Source: JBOGUF01 sp050696075 (lineage in GTDB: Bacteria > Chloroflexota > Chloroflexia > Thermomicrobiales > UBA6265). Taken from it: 22,906 bases of DNA. Shown one piece after another: positions 15,525 to 22,653 of this stretch. The number at the start of each line of letters is the position of its first letter. Position 1 is the stretch's first letter. The stretch is from assembly GCA_050696075.1 (NCBI GenBank), contig JBOGUF010000156.1:1-22906 (forward strand), given 5' to 3'. The position numbers were made by a program, and so were the translations under genes. The notes below the pieces were generated by a model. That model did no database searches and was not told the DNA's origin. It saw only the letters and a list, made by a program, of their open reading frames with translations.

Positions 15525-16300
15525 CGACGGTGCGCCTCCTGCTCCACGACACGCTCGCGACCGCGCCGATCACCTTCCCGCTCGCCGAGGGGTGGCTTGA
15601 ATCCGCGTTCTCCTTCGAGGTTCGGCCAGATCTGCGAGCGGCCGACGTGGGAGCGGCCGACCTCGCGTTCGTGCCATCCGCCGAGATCGCCATTCTCCAC
15701 GACACGCATGTCGTCCTCCCCGATATCGCCGTCATCGCCGAGCAGATCGGCTTCGTCGCCATGCGAACACCGTTGCGGCCGGACGAAGTCGGCCCGACGC
15801 CCGTCCGCCTGTGGAACGTCAGCGGCAGCGCCGAAGTCCTCGCCCGCGCGACCATCCAGCCCTTCTACGGCATCGTGCCAACCGAGTGGACGTCGGACGA
15901 CAATGCCCAGGCAACGGTCGTCGTCGTCGAAGGAGCACCGGCTATCCAATCGCCGGAGGCCGGGTTTGCCGAGGATCTGGTCCGCGCCTGGTTCATCCTC
16001 GCCGGACAACCGTTCGTCAGCCACCTCTTAGTCGCGCCGAAAGAGTTCAGCCGCGACGACGCCGAACCGGTGACGAGCGCGCTGACCAAAGCAGGCGACC
16101 TCGCCCACGAGCGACGCCGCGACCTTCGCCGCGCCCTGGCCGAACGCCACGACCTCGACCGCGACCACTTGGCCGCCGTTCACAACGCCCAACGCTATCG
16201 GATCGATGAGGAGGATCGGCGCGCCTTGATCATGCTGTTGCAGCGCGGAAACAAGGGGTCGGCGTACCCGTATCCGTGGGACGTGCCTTTTCTCGACTGA
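15521..16300 (+). CDS. MqnA-like protein (menaquinone MqnA/MqnD family, divergent)
   Basis: A 259-residue cytoplasmic protein that looks like the MqnA/MqnD family, whose periplasmic-binding-like fold serves the futalosine route to menaquinone. Matching features: ADLAFVPSAEIAILHDTHVVLPDIAV near 45-70 (compare the ALVPSxE...ILPD block), VSGSAEVLARATIQPFYGIVP, a VVVVEGAPAI strand where MqnA has an IGD motif, DLVRAWFILAGQPFVSHLLV (the W-x-x-x-TG-x-PF helix), and a C-terminal YRIDEEDRRALIMLLQRG helix. The usual N-terminal SYLN-like active-site start is not evident, so chorismate dehydratase activity is not assured. The TTG at 15521 overlaps the preceding short ORF; a GTG at 15530 is an alternative. 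No other menaquinone gene is nearby. Confidence 0.6.
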   Translation: MTTVRLLLHDTLATAPITFPLAEGWLESAFSFEVRPDLRAADVGAADLAFVPSAEIAILHDTHVVLPDIAVIAEQIGFVAMRTPLRPDEVGPTPVRLWNVSGSAEVLARATIQPFYGIVPTEWTSDDNAQATVVVVEGAPAIQSPEAGFAEDLVRAWFILAGQPFVSHLLVAPKEFSRDDAEPVTSALTKAGDLAHERRRDLRRALAERHDLDRDHLAAVHNAQRYRIDEEDRRALIMLLQRGNKGSAYPYPWDVPFLD

Positions 16301-16317
16301 ACTCTTTCGTCGTGCCG

Positions 16318-16400
16318 ATCGCCGCTCCCCGCCATGCCAATCGCGGAGTGGCATCTCCCAGCTAGTCAGACGGACGTTTCTTCGTGACCTCAGATGGATG
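16318..16400 (+). repeat. Dispersed intergenic repeat, copy A
   Basis: After ATCGCCGC it contains CGCCATGCCAATCGCGGAG (16330-16348) and GGCATCTC (16350-16357), then a degenerate TTTCTTCGTGACCTCAGATG. This aligns along its length with copy B at 20791-20878. The ATGCC and GGCAT blocks can form a short stem. It lies between convergent genes. Confidence 0.65.
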
Positions 16401-16413
16401 GAGAGGGAACGGT

Positions 16414-17448
16414 CTACGGCTCGACGGTCATCCCGGCCGCGGCCTCCCGCAAATCGGTGAAGAGCGGCGTGCTCATGTAGCGCTCCCCTGTGTCGGGAAA
16501 AACGACGACGATCAGCTTGCCACGACTTGCCTCGCGCGCCGCAACTTGCCGGGTAGCGGCGGCCGCCGCGCCGCAGGAGACGCCGCAGAGCAACCCTTCC
16601 GTCACCATCAACTCCCGCGCTACCTCGAACGCCACCTCGTCGTCGACGGTGATGACCTCGTCCAAAATGCCCTGGTCGAGCACGTCCGGGATAAAGTTCG
16701 CCCCGATGCCCTGAATCTTGTGCGGACCGGCCGGCCCGCCGGAGAGGATGGGCGAGTCGGCCGGTTCGACGGCGATCACGGTCAGGCTCGGCTTCAATTG
16801 CTTAAGCACCTGCCCCGTGCCCGTGATCGTGCCGCCGGTACCGACGCCGGCTACCAGGATATCGACCCGGCCCTCGGTGTCCTCCCAGATCTCGATTGCC
16901 GTCGTCTGCCGGTGAATCTCCGGGTTCGCCAGGTTCTGAAACTGCTGCGGCATCCAGCTGAGTGGAATAGTCTTAAGCAGGTCCTCCGCCTTGTCGATCG
17001 CGCCGATCATCCCCTCGTCGGAGGGCGTCAGCACCACTTCCGCGCCGTAGGCACGAAGCAGGATACGCCGTTCAATACTCATGCTCTCCGGCATCGTCAG
17101 AATCAACCGATAACCGCGCGCCGCCGCCACCCAGGCCAGCGCGATTCCGGTATTGCCACTCGTCGGCTCGACGATCGTCGTCACGCCCGGCGAGATGATC
17201 CCTTGCCGCTCGGCGTCGTCGATCATCGCCACGCCGATCCGGTCCTTCACGGAAAAACCGGGCGTAAAGGCTTCCAACTTCGCCACCACCTCGCCCGGCA
17301 ACCCTTTGGCAAATCGCGACAGGCGAACCAGTGGCGTGTTTCCGATCAACGCCGTCGCGTCGTCGGCGATCCCCGGCCGCCGGCGCCTGACAAGCTTTTG
17401 GGCCAATGCCGGATCGAGCGCATTTGGGGCAGCAAGCGTTTCAGCCAT
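16414..17448 (-). CDS. cysK: Cysteine synthase (O-acetylserine sulfhydrylase)
   Basis: A 344-residue PLP enzyme that makes cysteine from O-acetylserine and sulfide. The PLP lysine is Lys68 in GFSVKDR; the substrate loop is EPTSGNTGIAL (94-104); the phosphate cup GVGTGGTITGTG is near 201-212; the C-terminal GVSCGAA holds the serine that contacts the PLP ring. GPHKIQGIGANFIPDVLD and LRAYGAEVVLTP are CysK-type rather than the CysO-dependent CysM type. There is an N-terminal extension of about 30 residues (Ala-rich, then VRRRRPGIADDA) before the usual start of the fold. The frame is open much further upstream into moaDE, but the ATG at 17448 has GAGGA nine bases ahead and a promoter just before it. 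It lies 71 bases after the MoaD-MoaE gene on the same strand. Confidence 0.94.
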   Translation of the reverse strand: MAETLAAPNALDPALAQKLVRRRRPGIADDATALIGNTPLVRLSRFAKGLPGEVVAKLEAFTPGFSVKDRIGVAMIDDAERQGIISPGVTTIVEPTSGNTGIALAWVAAARGYRLILTMPESMSIERRILLRAYGAEVVLTPSDEGMIGAIDKAEDLLKTIPLSWMPQQFQNLANPEIHRQTTAIEIWEDTEGRVDILVAGVGTGGTITGTGQVLKQLKPSLTVIAVEPADSPILSGGPAGPHKIQGIGANFIPDVLDQGILDEVITVDDEVAFEVARELMVTEGLLCGVSCGAAAAATRQVAAREASRGKLIVVVFPDTGERYMSTPLFTDLREAAAGMTVEP

Positions 17449-17494
17449 GATGAAGCATCCTCGGGCGGGGTGAAGCGCGTTGTCCAATGCGCCA

Positions 17495-17523
17495 AGTATA
17501 GAGATTCTGTAGTTTTTCATCAA
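17495..17523 (-). promoter_or_regulatory. Promoter candidate for cysK
   Basis: On the minus strand, TTGATG (17518-17523) and TATACT (17495-17500) are separated by exactly 17 bases, with a predicted leader of about 40 bases to the cysK ATG. The -35 box overlaps the stop end of the MoaD-MoaE gene, so cysK can be expressed separately. Confidence 0.6.
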
Positions 17524-18233
17524 GAATCCGCGATGGAAGGCAGCCGTCCCGTCTCCCGCTGGTAGTCGGCCTCGCTGCCTACCCAGATCGCCCCGTCGGC
17601 GTAGTGCTCCTTCTTCCAGATCGGCACGATCTCCTTCAAGCGCTCGATCGCGTACTGGCACGCCGCAAATGCCTCACCGCGATGGATCGACGAAACGGCG
17701 ATTACCACGCTCGCCTCGCCGGCGGCCAGCAGTCCGGTTCGGTGGATAATCGCCACCCGCTCAATGCCCCACCGCTCACGAATCTCGTCGCCGACCCGCG
17801 CCATCATCTTTTCCGCCGCCGGCGCGAAGGCTTCGTAGTCGAGCGCGACAACCGAATTACCGCGCGCGTGGTCCCGCACCGTGCCGGTGAACGTCACCGT
17901 CGCCCCTGTCGCCGGATCGGCGACAACCGCCTCCGCCTCCCGTGGATCGAGCGGCTCAGCCTGCACACGAAAGAGCGTGCTCCGCCCCGACCCGCCACTC
18001 ACCGGCGGGATCAACGCCAACTCATCGCCGTCCTCCAGCTGGTGCTCCCCGTCCACGTACTCCTGGTTGACCATCAGCATCGTCGCTCGCTGCATCGGGA
18101 CGAGACGCGGAAATTCGGCCGACAGCGCGTCAAACAGTCCACCCGCGGTCATTCCCGCCTCGACCTCTCGTTCCTCCTCGGCCCGTCCTACCGTCTCCCG
18201 AATAATCGCAAAGTATCGCAACCGCACTCGCAT
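17520..18233 (-). CDS. Fused molybdopterin synthase, MoaD-MoaE
   Basis: A 237-residue fusion of both molybdopterin synthase subunits, which convert cyclic pyranopterin monophosphate to molybdopterin. Residues 1-81 are MoaD: MRVRLRYFAIIRETVG start, a beta-grasp body, and a GG at 80-81 (PPVSGG) where free MoaD ends. Residues about 87-237 are MoaE: TGATVTFTGTVRDH near 109-122, LDYEAFAPAA, IIHRTGLLAAGEASVVIAVSS, ACQYAIERLKEIVPIWKKE near 191-209 (the catalytic lysine region). The frame is open to 18329, but homology starts at the ATG at 18233, so I chose that; its ribosome site is weak. Because the GG is internal, cleavage after it would be needed for the thiocarboxylate, as reported for M. tuberculosis MoaX. 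No other moa gene is in the window. Confidence 0.9.
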   Translation of the reverse strand: MRVRLRYFAIIRETVGRAEEEREVEAGMTAGGLFDALSAEFPRLVPMQRATMLMVNQEYVDGEHQLEDGDELALIPPVSGGSGRSTLFRVQAEPLDPREAEAVVADPATGATVTFTGTVRDHARGNSVVALDYEAFAPAAEKMMARVGDEIRERWGIERVAIIHRTGLLAAGEASVVIAVSSIHRGEAFAACQYAIERLKEIVPIWKKEHYADGAIWVGSEADYQRETGRLPSIADS

Positions 18234-18422
18234 CGCTTCGCCATCCCCACCGCGCATTCGAATGTCCCACGGCGCGACTCTACCACCGTGGAGCATAGCC
18301 ATGCGCCGGTAAGCGTCAGCGATCCTCATCGCGGCCGCCCGCCTACCGCACGGATTGCGCTATAGTCGGCGCGCCTGCCGCGCCCCGCTGGGCGTTTGAC
18401 CGCGAGAGAGGAGTTTTGCGCC

Positions 18423-19787
18423 ATGCCGTCCTTGTCCGAGCTACTCGCCGCCGCCGACGACGCCCGCGAGGAGACGATTGCCCTCACCCAAGCGCTTGTC
18501 CGCGTCCCCTCGATCAACACCGGCGTCATGCCGACCGGCGACGAAACACCCGCCGCCAACATCCTGCGGGCGAAGCTCGCGGCCGACGGCATCGCCTGCG
18601 ACATCTTCGAGTCGGCCCCGAATCGGGGCAACCTCATCGCCCGCCTGCATGGCGACGGCGGCGGTCCGAGCCTGCTGCTGATGGGTCACACCGACGTCGT
18701 CCCAGTCGAGGACGCCGCCCAGTGGAAGCACCCGCCCTTCTCGGCGGAGATCGCGGACGGCCGCATCTGGGGTCGCGGCAGCGCCGACATGAAGTCGACC
18801 GTCGCCGCCGAGACGATGGCGATGATCCTCCTCAAGCGCCACGGCGTGCCGCTCAATGGCGATCTTATCCTCGCCGCCGGCGCCGACGAGGAGTCCGGTG
18901 GCGCCTACGGCTTCGAGTGGCTCGCCAAGCACCACCCGGCGAAACTCCGCGCCGACTTTTCCATCAACGAAGGCGGCGGCAACCCAATCCACTACGACGG
19001 CCGGCTCACCTACCCGATCAACCTCGGCGAGAAGGGCCGTCTCGAAATCCGAATTACCGTCACTGGTCGCGGCTATCACGCGTCCGCGCCGTGGATGGCC
19101 GACAACGCGATCTACAAAGCGCGGCCGGTACTCGACCGCATCGCTGCCTATCAACCCGAAGTCTCGACCGACGCCGAGATATTCCGCCACCTCGACTCGG
19201 CCCTCGGCATCTCCGACCCGGTCACGCCGGAGACCATCGACCAGATCGTCGCCGACCTCATGCCGAACAATCAACGCATTGCCTCCTGGTTGCGTGCCGC
19301 CTCCCGCATGACAATCGTCGCCTCGATGATCAAGGCGGGCGTCAAGAGCAACTCGGTCGCCGAAACCTGCCTGATCACCTGCGACGTCCGCACCCTCCCC
19401 TGGCAAGACGAGGCCTACGTTGCCGGAGAACTCGACACGATCCTCGACGGGCTTGACGGCGTCGCCTACGAGATCATCACCACCGCCGTACCGAGCGCCT
19501 CACCAGGCAACGAGGTCTTTCTGCAACAGATCGAGCGCGCCACTATTCTCGCCATTGGGCGCGACGACCTCTCGTTCTGCCCCGGCCTCACGACCGGATT
19601 CACTGACAGTCGCCTGGTCCGACCGCTCGGCATCGTCGCCTACGGCTTCACGCCGTCGCACCCCGACAGTGACCCGAACCTCGACGGCGCCCACAACATT
19701 AACGAGTCGGCGAGTATCGACGACCTCATGGTGATGACCCGCATGTTCGTCGCGCTCGCCTGGGACGTCGTCGCCCGCCACGCGTAA
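18423..19787 (+). CDS. M20-family metallopeptidase, second member
   Basis: A 454-residue di-zinc M20 enzyme. Motifs: LLLMGHTDVVPV (metal His89, Asp91), WGRGSADMKST (Asp122), ADEESGG (Glu156-157), FSINEGGGNP, a dimerisation lobe beginning NLGEKGRLEIRITVTGRGYHAS, and a C-terminal metal His in DGAHNINESASIDDL. All catalytic residues are present. The order and the INEGGG and LGEKG signatures match the enzyme at 4670, so the two are paralogues with diverged substrate pockets; acetylornithine, succinyl-diaminopimelate or other N-acyl amino acids are candidates. The frame opens at a TTG at 18396, but the ATG at 18423 has GAGAGGAG about nine bases upstream. It is divergent from MoaD-MoaE and convergent, with a 28-base gap, to the dehydrogenase gene. 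Confidence 0.93.
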   Translation: MPSLSELLAAADDAREETIALTQALVRVPSINTGVMPTGDETPAANILRAKLAADGIACDIFESAPNRGNLIARLHGDGGGPSLLLMGHTDVVPVEDAAQWKHPPFSAEIADGRIWGRGSADMKSTVAAETMAMILLKRHGVPLNGDLILAAGADEESGGAYGFEWLAKHHPAKLRADFSINEGGGNPIHYDGRLTYPINLGEKGRLEIRITVTGRGYHASAPWMADNAIYKARPVLDRIAAYQPEVSTDAEIFRHLDSALGISDPVTPETIDQIVADLMPNNQRIASWLRAASRMTIVASMIKAGVKSNSVAETCLITCDVRTLPWQDEAYVAGELDTILDGLDGVAYEIITTAVPSASPGNEVFLQQIERATILAIGRDDLSFCPGLTTGFTDSRLVRPLGIVAYGFTPSHPDSDPNLDGAHNINESASIDDLMVMTRMFVALAWDVVARHA

Positions 19788-19815
19788 TCCGCTACACGGA
19801 CGTAAAACTTCGACC

Positions 19816-20748
19816 CTACTCCTGTCGCTCGCGTACAGTAGGGCGCAAGAAGTCCGGCCGTCGGTAGGCGGGATCGGGATGGCGATAGAAGCCTGTGCCC
19901 GACTTCTCGCCGAGTCTGCCGTCCGCGATCAGTCGGTACAGCGTCGGCGACGGCTTGTCGGTCGGGTCCTCGGTCACCGCCTGGTACGACGCCTCTATGT
20001 CGGCCACAACGTCCAAACCGACCATGTCCATGATCCCGAAGGGCGCGTGCCTCGTCTCGAAGAACATCATCCACAGCCGGTCGACGTCCTCCGGGTCCGC
20101 TACGCCTTCGTCCACCACCCGCAACGACTCCCGCTTCACCGCCCGCCAGATGCGATTGATGATGAACCCCATACTTTGTCCTTGGACTACGGCGGTGACC
20201 AGTCCGAGCGACTGGCCGAACCGGCGCACCCGCTCTATCACGTCATCGCTCGTCTGCCCGCAACTCATCAGTTCCAGCATCGACCGCACCCAGACCGGCG
20301 CAAAGAAGTGCGTGTTCAAGACGCGCTCTGGCCGCTCCACCACCTCCGCCAGCGACGCCGACGGCAGCGACGAGCTGTTCGTGCTCAGGATGGCGTGCGG
20401 CGCGAGCCTCGACAGCTCCCGGAAGACCGTCCGTTTCGTCTCGATCTCCTCCCGCACTGCCTCGATGACCAAGTCGACCCCTTCGACAGCTTCGGCCAGC
20501 GATCCGGCCGCTCGGATCCGCCCCAACGCCTCCGCGCCCGATCCGGCAAATCTGCCGCTGCCTTCAATCGCCGGCAGAATCTCGGCACCGATCCGCGCCG
20601 TGCCGCGCACCAGCGCATCTGGCGCCGCGTCGTACAGGGCCACCTCCCAGCCACTGAACGCCGACAATGCCGCAATCTGCGCCCCCATGGTGCCCGCGCC
20701 CACCACCGCCACCCGGCGAATCGAGTCGTACGCTGCTTCAGTTGCCAC
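19816..20748 (-). CDS. 3-hydroxyacyl-CoA dehydrogenase family protein
   Basis: A 310-residue NAD-dependent dehydrogenase of the 3HCDH family. The N-terminal Rossmann motif is VAVVGAGTMGAQIA at residues 13-26. The catalytic region follows: AILSTNSSSLP (Ser and Asn), the catalytic His in NTHFFAPV, then MSCGQTSDDVI and GFIINRIWRAV. The C-terminal helical domain contains FGIMDMVGLDVV and ends GEKSGTGFYRHPDP, the standard family close. It should oxidise a 3-hydroxyacyl-CoA or a related hydroxy acid in beta-oxidation-like metabolism. It is a stand-alone dehydrogenase, not a fused multifunctional protein. A TTG at 20769 is in frame, but the GTG at 20748 has GGAGGG five bases upstream and gives a normal N-terminus. 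No other beta-oxidation gene is near. Confidence 0.92.
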   Translation of the reverse strand: MATEAAYDSIRRVAVVGAGTMGAQIAALSAFSGWEVALYDAAPDALVRGTARIGAEILPAIEGSGRFAGSGAEALGRIRAAGSLAEAVEGVDLVIEAVREEIETKRTVFRELSRLAPHAILSTNSSSLPSASLAEVVERPERVLNTHFFAPVWVRSMLELMSCGQTSDDVIERVRRFGQSLGLVTAVVQGQSMGFIINRIWRAVKRESLRVVDEGVADPEDVDRLWMMFFETRHAPFGIMDMVGLDVVADIEASYQAVTEDPTDKPSPTLYRLIADGRLGEKSGTGFYRHPDPAYRRPDFLRPTVRERQE

Positions 20749-20773
20749 CGTCTCCCTCCCGCTATCCAATTCG

Positions 20774-20787
20774 GTCAGCCGTCAGCT
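20774..20787 (-). repeat. Copy of the GCTGACG heptamer motif
   Basis: Read on the minus strand it is AGCTGACGGCTGAC, two units of the heptanucleotide seen at 12336-12360, directly left of the dispersed repeat copy B. It lies just upstream of the dehydrogenase start. Confidence 0.55.
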
Positions 20788-20790
20788 ATT

Positions 20791-20903
20791 ATCGCCGCCA
20801 CTCCGCCATGCCGATCGCGGAGAGGCATCTCACCCGTGGGACGGATGCGGAGAGATTCCTCGCGACCTCGGAATGACGGGGAATGCTGATCGGAATGACG
20901 GGG
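20791..20903 (+). repeat. Dispersed intergenic repeat, copy B, with internal direct repeat
   Basis: It contains ATCGCCGC, CGCCATGCCGATCGCGGAG (20804-20822) and GGCATCTC (20824-20831), then GAGATTCCTCGCGACCTCGG. TCGGAATGACGGGG follows twice, at 20868-20881 and 20890-20903 (22-base period). The first part aligns with copy A at 16318-16400. The GATTCCTCG...CGGAATGAC style is a known type of short repeat in many bacterial genomes. It separates divergent genes. Confidence 0.7.
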
Positions 20904-20940
20904 TAGGAACGCCGCCTGAGTGATGAGGGGAAGTAACGGC

Positions 20941-22494
20941 ATGGCGGGAGATCTGCTGCTCGGCATCGACATCGGCACCTACAGTTCGAAGGGCGTGCTT
21001 TGCACACCGTCCGGCGAAGTCCTCGCTAGCGCAACCATCGAGCACGAAATGAGCATCCCTCGCCCCGGTTGGGCCGAGCATGACGCCGATGCGATCTGGT
21101 GGGGGGAATTCGTCCAAATCTGCCGGCAATTGCTGAACGGCCGCTATTCTGGCGGCGACGTCGGCGCGGTCGCCGTCAGCGCCATCGGCCCCTGCATGCT
21201 ACCCGTGGACAAAGACGGTCGCCCCTTGCGGCCAGGCGTGCTCTACGGGGTCGACACCCGCGCCACGGAAGAAATTGCCTGGCTCAACGACCGGTTCGGC
21301 GAGCAGGCGATCTTCGAGTTAAGCGGTATGGCGTTGACCTCGCAGGCCGTCGGCCCGAAGATCCTGTGGCTGCGCCGCAATGAGCCCGAAATCTTCGCCC
21401 GCACCCACAAGATCCTCACTTCCACCTCATACATGGTCTACCGCCTCACCGGCGAGTACGTCATCGACAAGCACACTGGCTCCTACCTCACACCCCTCGT
21501 CGACATTGATCAACTGGCCTGGGATAACCGCTTCGCGGAGCCGATCATCGAGATCGACAAACTGCCCCAGCTCCTCTGGTCGACCGAGGTTGCCGGCGAA
21601 GTGACCCCGGCCGCGGCCGCCGAAACCGGCCTGCGGCCTGGCACGCCCGTCACAGCCGGAACCGTCGACGCGGCGGCCGAGGCGGTCAGCGTCGGCGTCC
21701 GCACGCCGGGTGACGTGATGATCATGTACGGCACCACGATGTTCTTCATCCTCGTTACCGACCAACCGCTCCCCGATCCCCGCGTCTGGGCCACCGGCTA
21801 CTGCTTCCCCGGTCTCTACGACGTCGCCGCCGGCATGGCCACCACCGGCGGCCTGCTCCGCTGGTTCCGCGACCAACTCGCGCCGTCCGAAATCGCGGCC
21901 GAGCAAGGCGGCGGCCCCAACGCTTATGAGGCGCTGGCGAACCTCGCGGCCAGTATCCCGGCCGGCGCCGAAGGAGTCATCTGCCTTCCTTACTTCAGCG
22001 GCGAACGCACTCCAATCAACGATCCATTGGCGCGCGGTGTCTTCGCCGGTCTAACGCTTTCCCACACCAGGGCGCACCTCTACCGCGCCGCGCTCGAAGG
22101 GACCGCCTACGGCGTGCGGCACAACGTCGAGGCCATGCGCGAGATGGGCGCCTCACCCGAACGCCTGGTAGCGGTCGGCGGCGGCGCCAAAAACCCGCAC
22201 TGGCTCCAGATCGTCTCCGACGTCACCGGCCTCGAGCAGATCGTCCCGGAGCGCACCATCGGCGCGTCCTACGGCGACGCCTTCCTGGCCGGCTTCGCCA
22301 GTGGCATCATCCCGAACGTCGATTCGCTCTCGAACGAATGGGTGCGGATCGCGCGGATCATCAAGCCGCGGTCCGAACACACCGGAACCTACGACCAGTA
22401 CTACGTCGTTTATCGCGACCTGTACGAGAACGCGAAGGATCAGCTCCACGCGCTCGCGCGCCTCGGGCAGATCGCCGGCGAGCCGACCGCGTGA
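20941..22494 (+). CDS. FGGY-family carbohydrate kinase, fourth copy
   Basis: A 517-residue FGGY kinase. Residues 8-18 are GIDIGTYSSKG (the usual T/S-T/N-x-x-K loop is YSSKG); VSAIGPCMLPVD near 79-90; ILTSTSYMVYRLTG at 158-171; catalytic Asp243 in AGTVDAAAEAVSVG; MYGTTMFFILV; LPYFSGERTPIND, the family sugar-lobe motif; VAVGGGAKNPHWLQIVSDVTGL near the adenosine site; then GASYGDAFLAG. It phosphorylates a sugar or polyol, but motif details differ from both XylB copies and the 10788 kinase, so the substrate is open. Upstream GTG and ATG codons (20920, 20923) are in frame; the ATG at 20941 follows GAGGGGAAG and matches the family start. It is monocistronic or heads a run with the exported protein at 22654. 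Confidence 0.9.
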   Translation: MAGDLLLGIDIGTYSSKGVLCTPSGEVLASATIEHEMSIPRPGWAEHDADAIWWGEFVQICRQLLNGRYSGGDVGAVAVSAIGPCMLPVDKDGRPLRPGVLYGVDTRATEEIAWLNDRFGEQAIFELSGMALTSQAVGPKILWLRRNEPEIFARTHKILTSTSYMVYRLTGEYVIDKHTGSYLTPLVDIDQLAWDNRFAEPIIEIDKLPQLLWSTEVAGEVTPAAAAETGLRPGTPVTAGTVDAAAEAVSVGVRTPGDVMIMYGTTMFFILVTDQPLPDPRVWATGYCFPGLYDVAAGMATTGGLLRWFRDQLAPSEIAAEQGGGPNAYEALANLAASIPAGAEGVICLPYFSGERTPINDPLARGVFAGLTLSHTRAHLYRAALEGTAYGVRHNVEAMREMGASPERLVAVGGGAKNPHWLQIVSDVTGLEQIVPERTIGASYGDAFLAGFASGIIPNVDSLSNEWVRIARIIKPRSEHTGTYDQYYVVYRDLYENAKDQLHALARLGQIAGEPTA

Positions 22495-22653
22495 TTCTGA
22501 GGTCTGCTTCGCGGACACACGCCGAAACGCTTGCGGATAGGCAACGTACGTGTTAGCGTGCATGATGGAAACAGACCGTGCGGCGGTCGGTGTTTGGGTT
22601 GCGCCCATATTGGGCCGGAACGCACGCGCGTCACTAAGCCTGGAGGGGACACG

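Noticed and set aside
16414..17448. CysM of the CysO-dependent pathway
   Set aside because: The loop and C-terminal motifs match ordinary CysK; the adjacency to a MoaD domain alone does not change the call.
19879..20923. Two long plus-strand frames
   Set aside because: Both lie opposite the 3-hydroxyacyl-CoA dehydrogenase, which has complete motifs and a good ribosome site.
22495..22653. Terminator or promoter between the kinase and the exported protein
   Set aside because: Only weak hairpins (such as 22603-22615) without T-runs and no acceptable -35/-10 pair were found.
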